Assembly: GCF_040655735.1 (NCBI RefSeq)
Contig: NZ_JBFAKK010000003.1
Coordinates: forward strand, 1-64,000
From: Phytomonospora sp040655735
Lineage (GTDB): Bacteria; Actinomycetota; Actinomycetes; Mycobacteriales; Micromonosporaceae
DNA length: 64,000 nucleotides
Reading direction: 5' to 3'
Shown here: piece by piece, positions 1-7,900 of the stretch
Layout of the letters: each line of letters begins with the position of its first letter
Numbering within the stretch: position 1 is the stretch's first letter
Program-made: the position numbers and the translations under genes
The notes under the pieces: model-generated
Seen by the model: the letters and a program-made list of their open reading frames with translations, nothing else
Database searches by the model: none
What the model was told of the DNA's origin: nothing

Positions 1-1
1 A

Positions 2-604
2 GCGTCTGCGACACCACTGACAGATCATGTCGCGCACGCACCCTGCCAGCCCGTGCTGCATCAGCCCGCCACACCGAGCCAAGACCGACGAAACGCCGCC
101 GCCACCCTCGGCACCGTCGTCGTGGAGGCCCAGGTCCGAAGTGGAGCACGCAACACCGCCCGCCACGCCGTCGAACTCGACCGCCAGCTCATGATCGTCC
201 CCGGTGAGGCCACCTCCCCTCTGAGCGTCGGGGTGCACCAACTCGCCCGCGAGCCCGGCGGTGCCCGCATCGTCACCCGCGCCGCCGAGATCATCGAAGA
301 CCTCGGTGAACTCGGCACCGACCTCGCCGAGCCCCTCCACTCCCCGGACACCGTCCTCGACCGGCTCGACGAGATCGCCGCGCGAATCCTCGACTCCGTC
401 CCCCGCCGCACAGCGGCCCTCCCCGCCCAGATCGCCGCCCAGGCCGGCACCACCCTCCGCGAAGTCAACCGGACCCTCCCCCTCCTCCACATGCGCGGCC
501 TGATCGAGGACACCGCCGGCCGCTACCGCCAGACGAAGGCCGCCATCACCCCCGCCTTGGCAGCGGGAAGGGCGAGCGGGGCAGGTGGGGGTGGGGACGG
601 GTGA
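2..604 (+). CDS. dprA: DprA/Smf-like DNA-processing protein, C-terminal part (5' end outside window)
   Basis: DprA loads RecA onto incoming single-stranded DNA. The reading frame is open to the left edge, so the start is probably outside the window; an internal GTG lies at 53. What is visible matches the end of the DprA Rossmann fold: LGTVVVEAQVRSGARNTARH, then a VPG motif, TSPLSVGVHQL, and a C-terminal winged-helix segment (RTAALPAQIAAQ to HMRGLIED). The stretch before LGTVVVEA is shorter than usual: the RN(x)4A region lacks several expected residues. The gene may therefore be decayed rather than merely cut. In actinobacteria dprA normally follows DUF2469-yraN-comM on the same strand. Here it faces DUF2469, and yraN and comM are not seen. 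The last ~15 residues are Gly/Ala-rich and run into a repeat. Confidence 0.7.
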   Translation, partial: ASATPLTDHVAHAPCQPVLHQPATPSQDRRNAAATLGTVVVEAQVRSGARNTARHAVELDRQLMIVPGEATSPLSVGVHQLAREPGGARIVTRAAEIIEDLGELGTDLAEPLHSPDTVLDRLDEIAARILDSVPRRTAALPAQIAAQAGTTLREVNRTLPLLHMRGLIEDTAGRYRQTKAAITPALAAGRASGAGGGGDG

Positions 605-659
605 GCGGGGTGAGGGCGGGAGCCGGGGATGGGCGAGCGGGGGCGGGAGCGGGGCCGGG

Positions 660-840
660 GCCGGGGCCGGGGATGGGCGGGCCGGGTGAGCGCGAACCGA
701 GCCGGGGCCGGGGATGGGCGGGCCAGGTGAACGCGAACCGAGCCAGGGCCGGAGACGGGCAGGCCGGGTGAGCGCAAGCCGAGCCGGAACCAGAGACGGG
801 CAGGCCGGGTGAGCGCAAGCCGAGCCCGGGATGGGCGGGC
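660..840. repeat. 41-bp degenerate tandem repeat, about 4.5 copies
   Basis: The core GGATGGGCGGGCCGGGTGAG and its variants recur with a 41-bp period. Equivalent A residues sit at 673, 714, 755 and 796, then at 831 after a unit shortened by 6 bp. The period is not a multiple of three, so a reading frame does not repeat in phase. Probably non-coding. Confidence 0.75.
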
Positions 841-1978
841 GCTGAGGACCTGGCCCTGGCCAATCGCACCGCACCGCACCGCAGCCAGCAAACCCGTCCA
901 CGACACAAACGGAGGTGACATTCCCGGTCGACCGAAGGACACCCTGGGATGGGTTCCCTAGGTTCGCTCGCGGTTCGCCGGCTCGCCGGTTCGGGCACCT
1001 TCCGGACGGCACGACAGGCACGACAGGTACCGGGCCTCGCGAGCGCCGGTTGCCGGCGGCGACCGGCGTCGGCGTCGGCGTCGGAGCCAGCCGCCGTGGG
1101 CGGGAAGATGCTGCGTCGCGTCTTGGACATGCCCGCGCCGTCCGGGAGGCCGGCGCGTGGATGCCCGCGCTGCCAGGCCATGGCGGAACAGAGTCCGGAA
1201 TCGCCACGATCAGGACACGGACGGAGGTGACGCCTCGGCGACGATGATGACGCAGACCGCCGCGAGCAAGCATCCGGAGCCGCAGCGGCGATGGACAACG
1301 GCATGCAGCGGCGTGCAGCGGCGTGCAGCTGCACCTCCCGTCCTTGCCGGGCTTCGCCTGGCTACGCCAGCCCGCCTCTACAAGCGACATCGAGCCATGG
1401 CGAGCCCGGCGGAGCCGGGCCCTGTCACCGAGCTCGCCAGGGGGGACTGCCAGCGCCATCTACCGTCGGCATTCAGCGAGGCCTCTCGGCGAGCGTGGCC
1501 ATAAGGCAGCGATGCCAAGCGAGCCGATGGCTGCCGGGCCGGGTGAGCCGACGAGCACCGAAGTCGAGCGTTGGATGCCGGTGCTCGGCAACAGACTGGA
1601 CGCCGGCTCGGGTCAGCCATCGAGTGCCGAAGCCGGGTGCCGGGTTTCGGGGCCGGGCGAGCCTTGGGCACATTTGTTCGCGCCAACAATGGGGCCTCGG
1701 CGCTCGGCGGGCGGGCAGACTGAATCGCTCGCGGCAACTACAGCGCATACCCGCCTGCCGTGCTGACGCGTCCACGGCGGCTACCGCACCAGTCGCGGCC
1801 GACGCCGGGCCACAGCGCTTGCCAAGGTTGCCGCATTCGCCGCGTCCATACCCAACGCCGAGCCGCACACCGAGCGAGCAACCGACCAGCCGCCAATCGG
1901 TGAAACGGCGAATCGACCGCCCAAACGTCCGCCCAACCGACCGACTGACACAGCCAGCCGACCAGCCGACCCAGCCGC
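841..1978. other. GC-rich stretch without a recognisable gene
   Basis: Open frames exist on both strands, but they translate to low-complexity Arg/Pro/Ala/Ser-rich sequence with no motif. Short imperfect repeats are visible, including GGCGTGCAGC near 1307-1330, paired CGAGyrCCGAAGyCG segments near 1551 and 1620, and CCGACC-type runs near 1880-1975. I see no RNA gene. It sits where yraN and comM would be expected in the usual gene order, so it may be decayed or rearranged DNA. Confidence 0.5.
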
Positions 1979-2281
1979 CTACGGCAGCGTGATGTCTGGT
2001 TTGTCCAGCTCTTCGACGTTCACGTCCTTGAACGTCATCACCCGCACGTTCTTCACGAAGCGCGCCGGGCGGTACATGTCCCAGACCCAGGCGTCGCGCA
2101 TCTCCACTTCGAAGAACACCTCGCCGTCGGTGTTGCGCACGTGCATCTCGACGTGATTGGCGAGATAGAACCGCCGCTCGGTCTCCACCACGTAGGAGAA
2201 CTGGCGGACTATGTCGCGGTACTCCCGATAGAGCTGCAGCTCCATCTCGGTCTCGTACTTTTCGAGATCCTCAGCGCTCAT
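1979..2281 (-). CDS. DUF2469 family protein
   Basis: A 100-residue protein matching the DUF2469 family (Rv2901c type), nearly universal in actinobacteria and always next to rnhB. It starts MSAEDLEKYETEMELQLYRE and contains the family's RRFYLANHVE and WDMYRPARFVK segments. The start codon overlaps the rnhB stop by 4 bp (ATGA), so translation is probably coupled. It is the last gene of the rpsP-to-rnhB block. Function unknown. Confidence 0.95.
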   Translation of the reverse strand: MSAEDLEKYETEMELQLYREYRDIVRQFSYVVETERRFYLANHVEMHVRNTDGEVFFEVEMRDAWVWDMYRPARFVKNVRVMTFKDVNVEELDKPDITLP

Positions 2282-2991
2282 GTCGCGGCCTCCACCCCGT
2301 CATTGTCACCCATGACCGGCGTGCCAGGCACCGCAGGCTGCCGCGACACACCCGCGTTCCTGACATTCGCGTAGGAATGCCGGTGCGCCACGCACGGACC
2401 GTAGGCGGCCAGCGCCTCCTGGTGGCCCGCGGTGACATATCCCTTGTGCGCGTCGAACCCGTATCGGGGGAACCTGACGTGCCAGTCGTCCATCAATCTG
2501 TCCCTGGTGACCTTCGCGAGCACGCTCGCGGCGGCGATGCACGCGGCCACCTGGTCACCCTTCCACACGGCCAGACCTGGCACGGAGAGCCCGTCGACGG
2601 CGAAGCCGTCGGTGAGCACGTACCCCGGCGCGACGCTCAGTCTGGCCAGCGCCCTGCGCATGCCGGTGAGGTTGCACACGTGCAACCCGCGCCTGTCGAC
2701 CTCTTCCTGCCCGATCACCACGACCGAGTGGGCCATGGCGCGCGCGAGGACCTCCACGTAGGCCTCTTCGCGGGCGGCGGGGGTGAGCAGTTTCGAGTCG
2801 GCCAGCCCCGGCACTCGTCCGCGGCGTCCCGGCGGCAGGATCACCGCCGCTACGACGAGGGGGCCGGCGCAGGCCCCGCGGCCCGCTTCGTCGGCACCGG
2901 CGACGGCGTGGAAACCACGTCGCCGAAGCGCGTCTTCGAAGGTGTACAGGTCACCGTCGCGGCGGATGACCGTACGGGGAATGGTGATCAC
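2278..2991 (-). CDS. rnhB: Ribonuclease HII
   Basis: RNase HII cleaves the RNA strand of RNA-DNA hybrids and starts removal of misincorporated ribonucleotides. The 237-residue protein has the GADEAGRG motif (D34, E35), DSK at about 65, TDG at about 128 and KGD at about 146, giving the four acidic metal ligands. The SVLAKVTRD helix follows. The N-terminus is about 25 residues longer than the minimal enzyme, and the C-terminus has a 25-residue tail without motif. It overlaps its neighbours by 4 bp on both sides (DUF2469 downstream, Nudix upstream). Confidence 0.97.
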   Translation of the reverse strand: MITIPRTVIRRDGDLYTFEDALRRRGFHAVAGADEAGRGACAGPLVVAAVILPPGRRGRVPGLADSKLLTPAAREEAYVEVLARAMAHSVVVIGQEEVDRRGLHVCNLTGMRRALARLSVAPGYVLTDGFAVDGLSVPGLAVWKGDQVAACIAAASVLAKVTRDRLMDDWHVRFPRYGFDAHKGYVTAGHQEALAAYGPCVAHRHSYANVRNAGVSRQPAVPGTPVMGDNDGVEAAT

Positions 2992-3458
2992 AGCGCCTCA
3001 CGCAGAATTCGGCTCAGTTCCGGCGGGTAGATCACCTCGGCCGTGCCCGCAAGCTCGGCGGCGCTCCACCAGCGGTGCTCGTCCATGGTCGTCCGCTCGA
3101 TCGGCTCGAAGCCGGCCGTGTCGACCACCCACGACTCGACGCGCGCCAGGAAGAACCAGTGCCGCTGCCGGTAGGCGAGGCCGTCGAAGGCGAACTCGGC
3201 GACTTCCTCGAACACCGGCCCGGCGAGTTCCTCGGCCGGCAACCGCAGGCCGGTCTCCTCGAAGAGTTCCCGGACGGCCGCGGCACGGGCGTCCTCACCC
3301 TCGTCGATGCCGCCGCCCGGCGTGAACCAGTACTTGTCGTCGGGCAGAGCCGGGTCGCAGCCACGAAAGAGCAGGACCCGGTCCTCGGCGTTGACGAGCA
3401 GAACCCTTCCGGCGAGCCGGTCGACCACCTCGGCAGAAGACATCACGTCAGACGACAC
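2988..3458 (-). CDS. Nudix hydrolase
   Basis: Nudix enzymes hydrolyse nucleoside diphosphates linked to another moiety. The Nudix box is complete: G-x5-E-x7-RELFEETGL, starting in GGGIDEGEDARAAA. The substrate cannot be read from sequence. The longest frame starts at a GTG overlapping the lepB stop by one base. An ATG 15 nt downstream (3443) is an alternative, and neither has a good Shine-Dalgarno, as expected for coupled translation. It lies inside the rnhB-lepB operon. Confidence 0.9.
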   Translation of the reverse strand: MSSDVMSSAEVVDRLAGRVLLVNAEDRVLLFRGCDPALPDDKYWFTPGGGIDEGEDARAAAVRELFEETGLRLPAEELAGPVFEEVAEFAFDGLAYRQRHWFFLARVESWVVDTAGFEPIERTTMDEHRWWSAAELAGTAEVIYPPELSRILREAL

Positions 3459-4150
3459 TACGTCGGTTCGGGTACATCGGCAAAGGTGTCGGGAATCGCC
3501 AGCCAGCGCCAGCGATCGATCGGCCAGATGATCACGAAGGCCTTACCGATCACCGCGTCCACCGCGATCGTCGAGCGGTCGATGCTCTCGAAGCGGATGA
3601 AGTTCTCCCGCGAGTCACCCGACGCCGAACGGTGGTCGCCCATGACCCACAGGCGGCCTTCGGGCACGACGACGTCGAACTTGTTCGCGCTCGGCGCGTC
3701 CTGGACCCCGTCATCGTTGGTGTACAGGTATTCCGACTCGTCGAGCGGCTGGCCGTTGACGGTGATCTTCCCGTCCACACAGCACACGACGTGGTCGCCG
3801 CCGATCCCGATGACCCGCTTGATGAAGTCTTCCTCATTCGGGTCGCTGCGCCAGTCGTTCGGCGCGGTGAAGACGATGACCTCGCCGCGCTCGGGGTCGC
3901 GGAAGTCGTAGACCAGCTTGTTGACCAGCACCCGGTCCTTGAGGTCGAGGGTGTGCTCCATCGACCCCGAGGGGATCCAGAAGGACTGCAACACGAAGGT
4001 CCGCACGAGAAGGGCGACGACGATCGCCACACCGAGCAGGATCGGCAGTTCCTTCCAGAACGACCCGCTCTTCTTCTTGTCCTCGTCCTTGGACCCCTTC
4101 GCGGCGTCCTCGGCGGGCGGCTCGGTCTTCGGCTGCTCTTCTTCAATCAC
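3458..4150 (-). CDS. lepB: Signal peptidase I
   Basis: Membrane-bound type I signal peptidase, which cleaves signal peptides from exported proteins. The 230 residues have a charged cytoplasmic N-terminus (Lys/Glu-rich, 1-33), one membrane segment (about 34-55), then the SGSM box with nucleophile S63 and the FIKRVIG box with general base K111. The later GDHR(x)nDSR box is also present. It follows a second signal peptidase by 9 bp, and this paralog is the shorter of the two. Confidence 0.95.
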   Translation of the reverse strand: MIEEEQPKTEPPAEDAAKGSKDEDKKKSGSFWKELPILLGVAIVVALLVRTFVLQSFWIPSGSMEHTLDLKDRVLVNKLVYDFRDPERGEVIVFTAPNDWRSDPNEEDFIKRVIGIGGDHVVCCVDGKITVNGQPLDESEYLYTNDDGVQDAPSANKFDVVVPEGRLWVMGDHRSASGDSRENFIRFESIDRSTIAVDAVIGKAFVIIWPIDRWRWLAIPDTFADVPEPT

Positions 4151-4159
4151 ACGCGGAGT

Positions 4160-5086
4160 CTACGCATTGAACCTGAAACGTGGTGCCGGGAACACGGCGG
4201 TCAAAATGATCGGTGCCAACAAGACCGGACCGCCCTGGCCCCCTCCGGCCGCGATCGGCGCCGACCCGCCGGTGCCGGACGCCGGGTCGGGCACTCCGGC
4301 GAAGGTCGCCGGCAGCGGCAGCGCGTGCCAGCGGTCGACCGGCCATACGACGGCGATCGCGCGCCCGATCACGTTGTCCATCGGCACGAATCCCTGGCAG
4401 CGCGAGTCCTGCGACCTGCCGCGGTGGTCACCCATCACGAACAGCTGCCCCTCGGGGACCAGGACGGGCCCGAACTCCCGCGTGCGGCAGTCCCCGCCTT
4501 CCCCGCCGCCCTCGGCGCGGGGCGAATCCTCGAACAGGTACTCCGACTCGTCCAGCGGGTAGCCGTTGACGGTGACGCGGCCGTCCGCGTCGCAGCACAT
4601 GACCGTGTCACCGGGCCGGCCGATCACCCGTTTGATGAAGTCCTTCTCCCCCGGCTCCCCGATTCCGACGAGGTCGGCCAGTCCCCCGCCGATGCGGCTG
4701 AGCAGCCCGGCGTTCGGGTCGGACTGGAACTCCGGCGCCCAGCGGTCGTTGCCGCGGAACACGATCACCTCACCGCGCTGCGGGGTGCGCACCTGGTAGA
4801 CGACCTTCGACACCAGGACGCGGTCGCCTTCGGTGAGGATCTGCTCCATCGACGCCGAGGGGATCCCGAAGGCCTGCAGGAAGAAGGTCCTGATCAGCAC
4901 CGCCACGCAGAACGCGACGAGCAGCAGCAGCGGCAGCTCTTTCCACAGCGGCATCTCCCGGCGGGCCGCCGTGCCCAGTGCGAGCCTGCGGCGGCGCTTC
5001 TCGTTAGCCGACTCGCGGCGGCCCGCGGCGGCCTTGCGCTCGGTCACGCCGGGCGCCGGGTCGGTGCCGGGGGTGTCGGCGTCCAT
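4160..5086 (-). CDS. lepB: Signal peptidase I, longer paralog with C-terminal hydrophobic tail
   Basis: Second type I signal peptidase. I place the start at the ATG ending at 5086 because CGGAGGA lies just upstream; the frame continues 29 codons further without support. Of 308 residues, the membrane segment is about 51-70, nucleophile S79 lies in PSASM, and base K152 lies in FIKRVIG. An insert at about 118-147 (EFQSDPNAG to GIGEPGEK) separates the boxes more than in the neighbour. A hydrophobic C-terminal segment (GGPVLLAPIILTAVFPAPRF) could be a second anchor. Tandem lepB paralogs are common in actinobacteria. Confidence 0.95.
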   Translation of the reverse strand: MDADTPGTDPAPGVTERKAAAGRRESANEKRRRRLALGTAARREMPLWKELPLLLLVAFCVAVLIRTFFLQAFGIPSASMEQILTEGDRVLVSKVVYQVRTPQRGEVIVFRGNDRWAPEFQSDPNAGLLSRIGGGLADLVGIGEPGEKDFIKRVIGRPGDTVMCCDADGRVTVNGYPLDESEYLFEDSPRAEGGGEGGDCRTREFGPVLVPEGQLFVMGDHRGRSQDSRCQGFVPMDNVIGRAIAVVWPVDRWHALPLPATFAGVPDPASGTGGSAPIAAGGGQGGPVLLAPIILTAVFPAPRFRFNA

Positions 5087-5172
5087 GGCTCCTCCGGGGG
5101 CTGGGTCGCGCGGGTGCGCGCCTGGCCATCCTTCACGAGCCGTCAAGGGCACGGCAACGCAGGCACACGACA

Positions 5173-5202
5173 ACGCGGGCCCGCCCGAAGGGGGACCCGC
5201 GT
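5173..5202 (-). terminator. Hairpin after rplS
   Basis: ACGCGGG(C)CC and GG(A)CCCGCGT arms around a GAAG-type loop, about 30 bp after the rplS stop and before the lepB paralog. No long U-run. It may terminate or attenuate read-through into lepB. Confidence 0.55.
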
Positions 5203-5233
5203 CGTGCAGATCTGGCGGCGAGGCCGCGGCGGA

Positions 5234-5590
5234 CTAGTTCGCCGGACGCTCGCGCAGCTCCTTGATCTTCGCCTTCTTGCCGCGAAGCTCACGGAGGAAG
5301 TACAGCTTGGCGCGACGCACGTCACCGCGGGTCTCGACCTCGATCCGGTCGATGACCGGAGAGTTCAGCGGGAAGGTGCGCTCGACGCCGATGCCGAAGC
5401 TGACCTTGCGAATCGTGAAGGTCTCACGGAGGCCGGAGCCCTGGCGGCCGATCACGATGCCCTTGAAGATCTGGACACGGGAACGGTTGCCCTCGACGAC
5501 CCGCACGTGCACCTTGAGCGTGTCACCGGCACGGAAATCCGGGATGTCCGCCCGTACCGAAGCGGCGTCCAGAAGGTCCAGCGTGTTCAT
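5234..5590 (-). CDS. rplS: 50S ribosomal protein L19
   Basis: L19 lies at the 30S-50S interface. The start is the ATG at 5590 (MNTLDLLDAASVRADIPDF), with GAGGA upstream. The frame runs 39 codons further 5', but that part is not family-like. The 118-residue length is normal. The family segments FRAGDTLKVHVRVVEGN, QIFKGIVIGR and TFTIRKVSFGIGVERTFPL are present. The 123-bp leader before it contains a small GGCGCG-AAAG-CGCGCC hairpin 17 nt before the start-site region, and a hairpin follows the gene. Confidence 0.97.
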   Translation of the reverse strand: MNTLDLLDAASVRADIPDFRAGDTLKVHVRVVEGNRSRVQIFKGIVIGRQGSGLRETFTIRKVSFGIGVERTFPLNSPVIDRIEVETRGDVRRAKLYFLRELRGKKAKIKELRERPAN

Positions 5591-5713
5591 GGCGAATAAT
5601 CCTCGAAGCTCAAGGCGCGCTTTCGCGCCGAGTGAAAGTCTTGTCAGGTGTCGGCGGCCGAGTTCGGGGTGAGACACCGCGGAGCGGCCGATGCAACCGC
5701 TCAACAATACACA

Positions 5714-6505
5714 TTACGATGGGCCGACATCGAACCCGGCCCCTTGCAACGTCGCCCGATCATGCTTGTCGAACTCCTCGACGGGCGTGGCGGCCAGCAG
5801 ATCAGGCCTGGTCTGTGCGGTTCGCAACAGCGCCTGATCCCGCTTCCACCGCACGATCCTCGCATGGTGCCCGGACACGAGTACATCCGGTACCTCGAGT
5901 CCGCGCCATTCGGCCGGTTTCGTGTAGAGCGGCGCCTCCAGGAGACCCGTGGTGTGGGACTCCTCGACGATCGACTCGGCGTTGCCCAGCACGCCCGGCA
6001 CGAGCCTGGTCACGGCCTCGGCGATCACCAGCGCGGCCACCTCGCCGCCGAAGAGGACGTAGTCCCCCAGCGACACCTCGGTCACCGGCATGCGCGTCGC
6101 GGCGTGCTCGATGACCCGCTGGTCGATGCCCTCGTAGCGGCCGCAGGCGAACATCAGCCACGGCTGCGTGCTCAGCTCCTCGGCCATCCGCTGCGTGAAC
6201 GGCCGGCCGGCCGGGCTGGTCACCAGCAGGTGCGGGACCGGACCACCGGCCGGAACCAGCTCGTCGAAGGCCTCGCCCCACGGCTCGGGACGCATGATCA
6301 TGCCCGGTCCCCCGCCGTAAGGGCTGTCGTCGACGGTCCGGTGGACGTCGTGCGTCCACTCGCGCAACTGGTGCACGCGCACGTCGAGCAGGCCGCGCTT
6401 GCGGGCGCGGCCGATCAGCGACAGCTCAAGCGGCTGAAGGTACTCGGGGAAGACGGAGACGACGTCGATCCGCAGCGCGGCGCCGTCCGGAGAGGATTCG
6501 CTCAC
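5714..6505 (-). CDS. trmD: tRNA (guanine37-N1)-methyltransferase
   Basis: TrmD methylates G37 of tRNAs that read CNN codons, preventing +1 frameshifts. The 263 residues include the knotted SAM-binding SPOUT core: SPYGGGPGM, CGRYEGIDQRV and SLGDYVLFGGEVAALVIAEA. The start overlaps the rimM stop by 4 bp. The order rpsP-khpA-rimM-trmD is the standard bacterial ribosome-maturation operon. Confidence 0.97.
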   Translation of the reverse strand: MSESSPDGAALRIDVVSVFPEYLQPLELSLIGRARKRGLLDVRVHQLREWTHDVHRTVDDSPYGGGPGMIMRPEPWGEAFDELVPAGGPVPHLLVTSPAGRPFTQRMAEELSTQPWLMFACGRYEGIDQRVIEHAATRMPVTEVSLGDYVLFGGEVAALVIAEAVTRLVPGVLGNAESIVEESHTTGLLEAPLYTKPAEWRGLEVPDVLVSGHHARIVRWKRDQALLRTAQTRPDLLAATPVEEFDKHDRATLQGAGFDVGPS

Positions 6506-7011
6506 AGGTCGAGCAGACCCTCCGGCGGGTCCACCACGATCCGGCGCCCGGGCACGTCGACCTCGGGAACCATCACCTTGATGAACGGGATGTAGACGGG
6601 CTTGGCACCCTTGCGCGACACGACGAGCATGTCGTGCGCGGCGCCGTGGTCGATGCGGGTGAGTTCGCCCACGCGCTCACCGGAGACGGTGACCACGTCC
6701 AGGCCCCACAGGTCGTGGTCGCGGAACTCGTCGGGGTCCTCGGGAGCCGCCATGCCCTCGCTCTCGAAGCACAGGCGGACTCCACGCATCTCATCGGCCC
6801 GAACCCGGTCGCCGACCTCCTTGAAGGTCATCAGCAGGCGACCCTGGTGCGGGCGGATGCCAGTGGTGGTCAGCGGACCGGCCGCCGCCGGGTCGGTGGA
6901 GTACACCTTCCCGACGGCGAACCGCGAGTCCGGCTCGTCGGTGCGAATCTCGACGACGAGCTCACCCCGAACGCCATGTGGCCGGATGATCCGGCCGACG
7001 ACAAGCAGCAC
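6502..7011 (-). CDS. rimM: 16S rRNA processing protein RimM
   Basis: RimM binds S19 and assists maturation of the 30S head. It starts at GTG (MLLVVGRIIRPHGVRGELVV). The RimM N-terminal beta-barrel is followed by a PRC-barrel-like domain (FRDHDLWGLDVVTVSGERVG) and the PFIKVMVPEVDVPGRRIVVD end. 169 residues, normal. Only 2 nt separate it from the khpA stop. Confidence 0.96.
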   Translation of the reverse strand: MLLVVGRIIRPHGVRGELVVEIRTDEPDSRFAVGKVYSTDPAAAGPLTTTGIRPHQGRLLMTFKEVGDRVRADEMRGVRLCFESEGMAAPEDPDEFRDHDLWGLDVVTVSGERVGELTRIDHGAAHDMLVVSRKGAKPVYIPFIKVMVPEVDVPGRRIVVDPPEGLLDL

Positions 7012-7013
7012 GG

Positions 7014-7229
7014 TCAGTACGAGTCGAGGATCTCGACGCGCACACCCCGGCCACCGATGCCGGTGACGACCTGGCGCAGAGCCTTGGCGGTACGGCCGCT
7101 GCGGCCGATGACGGTCCCGAGGTCGTCGGGGTTGACCCGAACCTCGAGCCGCTTGCCGCGGCGTCCGTTGATCATGCGGACCCGAACGTCGTCCGGGTTG
7201 TCGACGATGCCCTTGACCAGGTGCTCCAA
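7014..7229 (-). CDS. khpA: KH-domain RNA-binding protein KhpA
   Basis: Small single-KH protein that binds RNA. The GxxG loop is GRSG inside GTVIGRSGRTAKALR. Family members usually start at a GTG or ATG before L(x)nALEHLVKGIVDNPDD. Here that codon is GTT (7242-7244), with GGAG 8 nt upstream. The first ordinary start in frame is the TTG at 7227-7229 (LEHLVKGIVD). I give the TTG coordinates; the protein may begin five codons earlier. Translation could also restart after the rpsP stop, which lies directly upstream. Confidence 0.85.
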   Translation of the reverse strand: MEHLVKGIVDNPDDVRVRMINGRRGKRLEVRVNPDDLGTVIGRSGRTAKALRQVVTGIGGRGVRVEILDSY

Positions 7230-7245
7230 CGCGGGTCGGAGAACG

Positions 7246-7749
7246 TCAGGACTCCGCGGCGGCGTCCCCACCGGCAGTCTCCTCAGCAGTCGCGGTCGAC
7301 TTGTCGGTCTTCTCGACCTTGGCCTCGTCGGCCTTCGCCTCGTCGGCCTTCTCGGCCTTCTTGGCGGGAGCCTTCTTCTTCGGCTTGGTCTCCGCGTCCT
7401 TGGCTTCCCCACCGGCGGCAAGGGCCTCGGCCTCGTACACGGCGGACTTGTCGGCCTTCGCAGCCGCGACCTTCAGCGGCTCCGGGGCGGGCAGGCCCTT
7501 GAACTTCTGCCAGTCACCCGTCTTGGACAGGATGGCCTTGACCGGGTCGGACGGCTGGGCGCCGACGCCGAGCCAGTACTGGACCCGCTCGGAGTTGACC
7601 TCGATGCGCGAGGGCTCCTCCTTCGGGTGGTAGATCCCTACGAACTCGATCGCCTTGCCGTCGCGCTTGGTGCGCGAGTCGGCGACGACGATGCGGTACT
7701 GAGGGTGGCGGATCTTGCCCATCCGCAGAAGTCGAATCTTTACGGCCAC
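7246..7749 (-). CDS. rpsP: 30S ribosomal protein S16
   Basis: S16 is an early-assembly protein of the 30S subunit. The GTG start at 7749 gives MAVKIRLLRMGKIRHPQYRI, preceded by AGGAG. The S16 core covers residues 1 to about 85 (DSRTKRDGKAIEFVGIYHPK, VQYWLGVGAQPSDPV). A Lys/Ala/Glu-rich tail of about 75 residues follows, as in many actinobacterial S16 proteins. The stop abuts the khpA start region. It heads the ribosome-maturation operon. Confidence 0.97.
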   Translation of the reverse strand: MAVKIRLLRMGKIRHPQYRIVVADSRTKRDGKAIEFVGIYHPKEEPSRIEVNSERVQYWLGVGAQPSDPVKAILSKTGDWQKFKGLPAPEPLKVAAAKADKSAVYEAEALAAGGEAKDAETKPKKKAPAKKAEKADEAKADEAKVEKTDKSTATAEETAGGDAAAES

Positions 7750-7900
7750 AGCTGTGTTAGCTCCTGTTGCGATATTGGGTGAGCGGCCTCGACACCGCGT
7801 AGGGTTGCGGCGCTTTCCGCTCGATGGACTGGCCGTACGACGTCGATGAGAGGGCGCCGCGCACGATCCACTACCAGCGGTCCATCCTACCGAGGCCCGA

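Noticed and set aside
660..840. CRISPR array
   Set aside because: Repeats are directly adjacent, GC-only and degenerate with no spacers; no cas genes.
523..1334. Long open frames on the minus strand over the 41-bp repeats
   Set aside because: Low-complexity Arg/Pro/Ala translation, repeat period not divisible by three, no RBS and no family motif.
1157..1992. Long + strand open frames before DUF2469
   Set aside because: Low complexity, overlapping each other in different frames, no motif; they arise from high GC.
7750..7900. tRNA or other RNA gene between proS and rpsP
   Set aside because: No cloverleaf, TTCGA-type T-loop or conserved hairpin could be found in the gap.
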